From NCBI GenBank assembly GCA_021155855.1, contig JAJNAZ010000024.1, positions 1 to 35,399 of the forward strand: a stretch of DNA of 35,399 nt, written 5' to 3'. Source of the stretch: Solirubrobacterales bacterium (GTDB taxonomy: Bacteria; Actinomycetota; Thermoleophilia; Solirubrobacterales; 70-9). This document shows, one piece after another, positions 31,256 through 35,399 of the stretch (its first letter is position 1; the number at the start of each line of letters is the position of its first letter). A program made the translations under genes and the position numbers. The notes under the pieces are model-generated. The model was given only the letters and a program-made list of their open reading frames with translations, was not told the DNA's origin and did not search any database.

Positions 31256-31261
31256 TACGCT
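31256..31261 (+). promoter_or_regulatory. -10 box of leaderless promoter, nusB operon
   Basis: TACGCT ends 10 nt before ATG 31272 and would drive nusB, the XseB-like gene and the prenyl synthase gene. Confidence 0.45.
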
Positions 31262-31271
31262 GCGTGACCCG

Positions 31272-31655
31272 ATGCGACGCTCCGACCAACGCCGCGACGC
31301 CGTCTTCGCGCTCTATCAGCGCGAGGTGACCGGCCGCCCGCTCGCCGAGTTGCTCACCGGCGCGAAGCCGTTCACCCGCGAGCTCACCGAGGGCGTCGAC
31401 GCCCGGCTCGCCGAGCTCGACCAGGAGATCGCCCGCCTGGCGCGCGGCTGGGAGCTCGACCGGATCGCCCCGCTCGAGCGCTGCATCATGCGGGTTGCCT
31501 TGTATGAGATGCGACATCGAGACGAGATTCCGGTCGAGGTCGCGATCGACGAGGCGGTGAACCTGTCGAAGGAGTACTGCGGCGCCGACGCCCCCGGGTT
31601 CGTCAACGGGATCCTCGGCTCGGCGGCGCGAGCGCTCGAGGAGGCGCGCTCGTGA
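31272..31655 (+). CDS. nusB: Transcription antitermination factor NusB
   Basis: A 127-residue all-helical RNA-binding protein. The family core is RRDAVFALYQREVTG at the N-terminus, IARLARGWELDRIAPLERCIMRVALYEM in the middle and IDEAVNLSKEYCGADAPGFVNGILGSAA at the C-terminus. With NusE it binds BoxA RNA to promote antitermination in rRNA operons. The gene order efp-nusB-(xseB)-ispA-dxs is a frequent actinobacterial and Gram-positive arrangement. It overlaps the next gene by 4 nt (GTGA). Confidence 0.95.
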   Translation: MRRSDQRRDAVFALYQREVTGRPLAELLTGAKPFTRELTEGVDARLAELDQEIARLARGWELDRIAPLERCIMRVALYEMRHRDEIPVEVAIDEAVNLSKEYCGADAPGFVNGILGSAARALEEARS

Positions 31656-31891
31656 CCGGCGATCCGGGCGGCGATCCGGGGGTCGAGCGAGGCAGCGAAC
31701 CGACCGGCGACCCGGCCGCCGAGGTGCGGGAACTGGCCGAGCGACTGCGCGCGGTCGCGGCGCGGCTGCGCGATCCCGAGGTCGGCGACGAGCGGTCGGC
31801 GGAGCTCGCGCGCGAGGCGGCGGAGCTCGTCAGCCGCGCGGGCAACGAGATCGACCGGGCGCTGCGCGAGGCCGACGCCGACGGGGGCTGA
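31652..31891 (+). CDS. Small helical protein in the xseB position
   Basis: A 79-residue protein with a Gly/Pro/Glu-rich start and one long helical stretch (about 23-75; EVRELAERLRAVAARLRDPE, ELAREAAELVSRAGNEIDRAL). Position between nusB and ispA, size and two-helix pattern suggest exonuclease VII small subunit (XseB), but the usual signature (RLESGxLxLExSLxxFExG) is not recognisable and no xseA is in the window. It is either a very divergent XseB or an unrelated coiled-coil protein. The GTG start overlaps the nusB stop, and ispA follows after 7 nt. Confidence 0.6.
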   Translation: MTGDPGGDPGVERGSEPTGDPAAEVRELAERLRAVAARLRDPEVGDERSAELAREAAELVSRAGNEIDRALREADADGG

Positions 31892-31898
31892 CCGCGAG

Positions 31899-32813
31899 GT
31901 GGTCGCCTACCCCGACGACCTGCGCGAGCTGGTCGAGCACTACCTGGGCGAGCTTCGGTTCTCCGAACGGGCGGCCACCGAGGGGCTGGGCGAGGCGATG
32001 CGCTACTCGCTGCTTGCGGGCGGTAAGCGGATCCGCCCGGTGCTCTGCCTGGCGGCGGCACGCTCAGCGGGCGCTGAGCCGGCGGTGGTGCTGCCGGCCG
32101 CGGCGGCGATCGAGCTCATCCACACCTATTCGCTGATCCACGACGACCTGCCGGCGATGGACGACGACGAGCTGCGCCGCGGGCGCGCGACCTCGCATGT
32201 CGTCTACGGCGAGGACGTCGCGATCCTCGCCGGCGACGGCCTGTTCGCCGAGGCGATCCGCTTGTTCAGCGAGCGCCAGTCCGGCGAACCCGATCGCGTC
32301 CTCGCCGCGCTCGCGGAGCTCGTCTCGGCGACCGGGGTGGGGGGAATGGTCGGCGGCCAGTACCGCGATGTCACCCTGGGCACGGCGGGGACCGCCGCAT
32401 CGGGGGGCGAGCACGAGGAGGCGGCGGGCATTGGTGTCGACGCGCTGCGCGAGCTGCACGGATTGAAGACCGGCCGCCTGATCGCGGCGAGCGTACTCGT
32501 GCCGCTGATCCTCGCCGGGGCCGACGAGCGCGCGATGGGCGCCTACCGGCGCTTCGCCGAGGAGCTCGGGGTCCTGTTCCAGATCGTCGACGACATCCTC
32601 GACGTCACCGGGAGCGACGCCGAGCTCGGCAAGCCGCACGGCTCCGACGAGCGCCACGGAAAGCTCACCTACGTATCCCTGTTCGGGCTCGAGCGCGCCC
32701 GCGAGCTGGCCGCCGAATCTCACGCCAGCGCTCGCACCGCGCTCGCCGCGATCGACGCCCCCACCGCGGACCTAGAGCTGATCACCGACTTCATCCACAC
32801 CCGCCAGCGCTAG
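31899..32813 (+). CDS. ispA: Polyprenyl (farnesyl/geranylgeranyl) diphosphate synthase
   Basis: A 304-residue trans-prenyltransferase joining IPP to allylic diphosphates. It has GGKRIRPVLCLAA, the first Asp-rich motif IHDDLPAMDDDELRRG (about 86-101), the Lys of LHGLKTGRLI, and the second Asp-rich motif FQIVDDILDVTGSDAELGKPHGSD. The stretch before the first motif (HTYSLIH) is like E. coli IspA, favouring C15 or C20 products. It belongs functionally with dxs at the end of the window. The GTG start is 7 nt after the upstream stop. Confidence 0.93.
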   Translation: MVAYPDDLRELVEHYLGELRFSERAATEGLGEAMRYSLLAGGKRIRPVLCLAAARSAGAEPAVVLPAAAAIELIHTYSLIHDDLPAMDDDELRRGRATSHVVYGEDVAILAGDGLFAEAIRLFSERQSGEPDRVLAALAELVSATGVGGMVGGQYRDVTLGTAGTAASGGEHEEAAGIGVDALRELHGLKTGRLIAASVLVPLILAGADERAMGAYRRFAEELGVLFQIVDDILDVTGSDAELGKPHGSDERHGKLTYVSLFGLERARELAAESHASARTALAAIDAPTADLELITDFIHTRQR

Positions 32814-32828
32814 CGCCTCGGCGGTCGA

Positions 32829-33512
32829 TCAGACGTCGAAACGGGCCCGCTCGATCCGGCGGGCGGGGATCTCGCCCGCTTCGCCGAGCACCTCGCGCAC
32901 CGCGTCGGCGCTGCCCTGAAAGTCGTACGCCACGCGGCGCAGATCGATCGACCCGGCGTCGTCCACCACCGCGTAGGCGGCTCGGTGATCGCCGTCGAGC
33001 GGGATCCCGACGCTTCCCGGGTTGAGGAGCTCGATGCCTTCTCCGGTCGGGCGCGAGAACTGCACGTGCGTGTGACCGAAGACGACCCGCCGCTGATCGG
33101 CGCCGGCGAGCAGCTCGGCGTCCGAGGCGTCGGGTTCGGGTGAGAACCCGCGCATGTCGGAGAGGGGCGAGGCGTGGCAGTAGCGGACGCCGTCGAGGAT
33201 CGCCTCCTCCCGCAGGCGGGCGAGCTCGGTGACCGTGTCGGGGCCGAGCAGCTCAGCGCCGCGCGCGACCGCCGCACGGACCGCCCCGGGGATCTCCTCA
33301 TCGTCGGGCTGCGCCGCCCAGCGGTCGACGTTGCCGCGGATCCAGGTCGCGTCCAGCGTTCGCAGTCGAGCGATCGTCTCGACCGGCCAGGCGCCGAAGA
33401 CCGCGTAGTCGCCGCCGAGCAGGAACCGCTCGGCGCCGGCCGCGTCGGCGTCGGCGAGCACGGCATCGAGAGCCGGGAGATTGCCGTGGACGTCGTAGAG
33501 CAGGGCGAGCAT
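32829..33512 (-). CDS. YfcE/MJ0936-like metallophosphoesterase
   Basis: A 227-residue calcineurin-like phosphoesterase with the family blocks in order: LYDVHGNLPAL (Asp-x-His), LLGGDYAVFG (Asp), WIRGNVDRW (Asn in place of the usual GNHD; a GNxD/E form is common in this branch), YCHASPLSD (His), VFGHTHVQFSRP (GHTH) and LLNPGSVG. It is soluble and has no signal peptide. Substrates of this branch include phosphodiesters and cyclic nucleotides. ATG 33512 is chosen because TAAGCT (33526-33521) lies 8 nt upstream and the protein starts at the first strand; an upstream in-frame start would add a low-complexity extension. Confidence 0.88.
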   Translation of the reverse strand: MLALLYDVHGNLPALDAVLADADAAGAERFLLGGDYAVFGAWPVETIARLRTLDATWIRGNVDRWAAQPDDEEIPGAVRAAVARGAELLGPDTVTELARLREEAILDGVRYCHASPLSDMRGFSPEPDASDAELLAGADQRRVVFGHTHVQFSRPTGEGIELLNPGSVGIPLDGDHRAAYAVVDDAGSIDLRRVAYDFQGSADAVREVLGEAGEIPARRIERARFDV

Positions 33513-33520
33513 GGCGACCG

Positions 33521-33587
33521 AGCTTAGGGGGCCGCGGCCAGGGGGCCTCGGCGTCCGGTCAACCGACCGTGGGCGCCGCACTAGCCT
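33521..33587. promoter_or_regulatory. Divergent -10 boxes of the two metallophosphoesterase genes
   Basis: Minus-strand TAAGCT (33526-33521) is 8 nt before ATG 33512; plus-strand TAGCCT (33582-33587) is 7 nt before ATG 33595. Two phosphoesterases transcribed divergently from one 82-nt gap suggests shared control. Confidence 0.5.
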
Positions 33588-33594
33588 GGGCGCG

Positions 33595-35115
33595 ATGCGA
33601 CGCGAAGCGATCGAACGGCTCGCCCGGCGAGCGGTGCTGCCGTTGGCGGCGCTCGCGCTCGCGGTCGCCGGCGTGACACTCGGCCTGCGCCTCGCCGGCC
33701 CGGCCACCGAGGAAACCTCCCTCGGGCGGGTCTCGTTCGAGCTCGCCCCCTCGCTGCCGGGCGGGGTCGAGGCCTACGTGCCGGTCGCCGACTGGGGCCT
33801 GCGCTCGGCGGCGTTCACAGGGCCGTTCGAGCTTCGCCTCGAGCTGCGTACCCTCGAGCGCCAGGCGCTGCTCGCCGCGGCCGGCGACGACCGGTCGGTG
33901 CTCCAGCGCACCCGCTCGGAGCTCGGCGACGGCGCCGTCGAAGCGGTCCTGCGAGCGATCGCCTGGAGCGTCGGTTCGACCGCGCTCTTGTGCGGGCTTG
34001 TGGTCGCCGCCTGGCCGCGGGCGCGACGGGCGACCTGGAGGCTGCCGGCGCTGACCGCGGGGGCGCTGCTCGCGATCGTCGGCGGGGGGGTCGCGCTCAC
34101 CTCGGCGACCTTCGACGAGGCCGCGCTCGAGACCCCCACCTACTACGCGCGCGGCGCCGAGCTCGACCGCCTGCTGGCCGCCGCCGAGGCCGAGCGGGTC
34201 GAGAGCGGTTATGGGTCCGAGCTCGAGAGCATCGTGCGCAGCATGAGCACGGTGCTCGCCAACGAGCCGATCCGCGAGCGCGTCGGCCGCGAGCTCTTCC
34301 TCGCCTCCGACCTGCACGCCAACCCGCTTGTGATCGACCCGTTGGCCGCGTTCTTCGACGGCGCGCCGGTGCTGTTCGCGGGCGACTTCGGCCAGCGGGG
34401 AACCGCGGCGGAGGCGGCGCTGCTGGCGCGACGGGTGGCGGCGCTCGGCGACCCGGTGCTCGCGGTCTCAGGAAACCACGACTCCGATCTGCTCATGGAC
34501 CGGCTCGCCGACGCCGGGGTAACGGTGCTCGGCCGCGACCCGGCCGCGGATGAGACGGTGATCGTCGAGGGGCTGCGGATCGCCGGCCACCCGGATCCGC
34601 TCGAGGGCCGCGGTCCAGACCTCGCCGATCCCGACCGCGCGCTGACCTTCGATGAGCTGCAGAACGGAGAGCAGCAGGCCGAGCGCGCCGCCGAGGAGCT
34701 GCGCGCCTGGTTCGACGAGCTCGCCCCGTCGCCGGACGTGGTGGTCGTGCACCAGAACGCGCTCGCCCAGTCGCTCGCCGCTTCGCTATGGGCGGACGGC
34801 TACGAGCGGCCGCTGACGATCGCCACGGGCCACGACCACCACCAGCACGTGGATCGCTACGGGGAGGTCGTCGTCGTCGACGCGGGCACGATCGGAGCCG
34901 GCGGGATCTTCGACGCCGGGGTCGCCTTCTCGGGCTTCGCGGAGCTGCATTTCGCCGCCGATCGCCAGGTGCTGCGCGCCGTCGACATGGTCGCGGTCGA
35001 GCCGTTCTCCGGCCGCGGTCGCGGCTCGCGGGTGGTCCTCGACACGCTCTGTCCGGACGAGGACCGCTGCACCTTCACCCCGGCCGAGCCCGAGGTCGAG
35101 GTGCCGGCTTCGTGA
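33595..35115 (+). CDS. Membrane-anchored metallophosphoesterase
   Basis: A 506-residue protein. An N-terminal helix (LPLAALALAVAGVTLGLRLAG, about 15-35), a presumed extracytoplasmic segment (36-115), two further helices (about 123-140 and 149-167) and a linker precede a calcineurin-like domain (about 238-450): ASDLHANP (Asp-x-His), FAGDFGQRG (Asp), VSGNHDSDLL (Asn-His-Asp), VVVHQNAL (His) and ATGHDHHQHV (GHDHH). The order is that of the YkuE/membrane metallophosphatase type; the domain's side of the membrane is uncertain. A Cys-containing tail (LCPDEDRCTF) follows. Lipid phosphates are possible substrates. ATG 33595 is preferred over an in-frame start at 33511, which overlaps the divergent gene. 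Confidence 0.85.
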   Translation: MRREAIERLARRAVLPLAALALAVAGVTLGLRLAGPATEETSLGRVSFELAPSLPGGVEAYVPVADWGLRSAAFTGPFELRLELRTLERQALLAAAGDDRSVLQRTRSELGDGAVEAVLRAIAWSVGSTALLCGLVVAAWPRARRATWRLPALTAGALLAIVGGGVALTSATFDEAALETPTYYARGAELDRLLAAAEAERVESGYGSELESIVRSMSTVLANEPIRERVGRELFLASDLHANPLVIDPLAAFFDGAPVLFAGDFGQRGTAAEAALLARRVAALGDPVLAVSGNHDSDLLMDRLADAGVTVLGRDPAADETVIVEGLRIAGHPDPLEGRGPDLADPDRALTFDELQNGEQQAERAAEELRAWFDELAPSPDVVVVHQNALAQSLAASLWADGYERPLTIATGHDHHQHVDRYGEVVVVDAGTIGAGGIFDAGVAFSGFAELHFAADRQVLRAVDMVAVEPFSGRGRGSRVVLDTLCPDEDRCTFTPAEPEVEVPAS

Positions 35116-35179
35116 GTGTGCGGGCGGGCGCCGGGTTGCTGCGATGGCGGGTGGGCTGCGAGAATTCGCGGCTCCCAGG

Positions 35180-35399
35180 ATGAGCGACCCCCCCGAGACA
35201 GACAGCGACTCGAGCGCCCCGCTGCTCGACTCGATCGCCACCCCCGCCGACCTCAGCGGCCGATCCGACGGGGAGCTGGCGCAGATCGCGCAGGAGGTGC
35301 GCGAGCAGATCATCGAAACGATTGGTGAGATCGGCGGCCACTTCGGGGCCAACCTCGGCACCTGCGAGCTGACCACGGTCCTGCACAGCCTGCTCGACT
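35180..35399 (+). CDS. dxs: 1-Deoxy-D-xylulose-5-phosphate synthase, N-terminal part
   Basis: The first 73 residues of a gene cut by the window edge. After an acidic Ser/Asp-rich start, LLDSIATPADLSGRSDGELAQIAQEVREQII and GEIGGHFGANLGTCELTTVLHSLLD match the DXS N-terminus, with the His of GGHxGxNLG that contacts the thiamin-diphosphate site. DXS condenses pyruvate and glyceraldehyde 3-phosphate, the first MEP-pathway step. It lies 65 nt after the membrane phosphoesterase. ATG 35180 is the only start near the conserved part; its Shine-Dalgarno is weak (CCAGG). Confidence 0.92.
   Translation, partial: MSDPPETDSDSSAPLLDSIATPADLSGRSDGELAQIAQEVREQIIETIGEIGGHFGANLGTCELTTVLHSLLD

Noticed and set aside
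1-35399. Horizontally acquired island, prophage, CRISPR or defence system
   Set aside because: Composition looks uniform, there are no integrases, transposases, att-like repeats or spacer arrays, and nearly every gene is a core function.

Overview
This is a compact, very GC-rich bacterial chromosome segment, probably from an actinobacterial lineage close to Thermoleophilia/Solirubrobacterales. That placement is inferred from base composition, frequent GTG/TTG starts, gene order and protein style; no rRNA or other decisive marker is present. Almost all of it is core metabolism and informational genes. I see no insertion sequence, prophage, CRISPR array or tRNA gene.

Layout. 1-782: a cyclic-di-AMP (ydaO/yuaA-type) riboswitch leader and the secreted NlpC/P60-like protein it should control. 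844-3720: an M29-type aminopeptidase, glutamate formimidoyltransferase, a small membrane protein and a glyoxalase-II-like hydrolase. 3662-5374 (minus): a MASE1-PP2C phosphatase. 5438-8516: hisS and aspS. 8517-8818: a non-coding gap with a strong candidate for a structured small RNA. 8819-9732 (minus): a MarR regulator and an NTF2-like protein behind a 20-bp palindrome. 9785-15644: mnmA (fused to an IscU-like scaffold domain), alaS, ruvX and mltG. 15746-17140: aroE and an RsbW-like ATPase. 17316-18848 (minus): an ECF sigma factor fused to its own zinc anti-sigma domain, a membrane segment and a Pro/Gln-rich repeat tail. 18955-22601: small membrane proteins, an LPG-synthase-TM-like protein, a UlaG-like hydrolase, a membrane-anchored unknown and a prepilin peptidase. 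22707-26978: an aroC-aroKB-aroQ-pepP operon with overlapping genes. 27016-30615: a bacterial eRF1-like protein, a PEBP protein, an M42 aminopeptidase and an NAD(P)-binding protein. 30651-32813: efp, nusB, an XseB-like small protein and a farnesyl/geranylgeranyl diphosphate synthase. 32829-35399: two metallophosphoesterases and the 5' end of dxs.

Genes that work together. aroE, aroC, aroKB and aroQ cover dehydroquinate formation through chorismate except EPSP synthase. dxs and the prenyl synthase mark the start and end of isoprenoid supply. HisRS, AspRS, AlaRS, MnmA, EF-P, NusB and the eRF1-like protein serve translation and transcription. The PP2C phosphatase, RsbW-like ATPase and fused sigma factor point to partner-switching or envelope-stress signalling, though they are not in one operon.

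Most notable: the IscU-MnmA fusion with a CxxC+C thiolase core; the single-chain sigma/anti-sigma/membrane protein; the unassigned structured RNA after aspS; and a recurrent TANNNT box 6-10 nt before start codons, which predicts widespread leaderless transcription, including one divergent pair whose -10 hexamers overlap.
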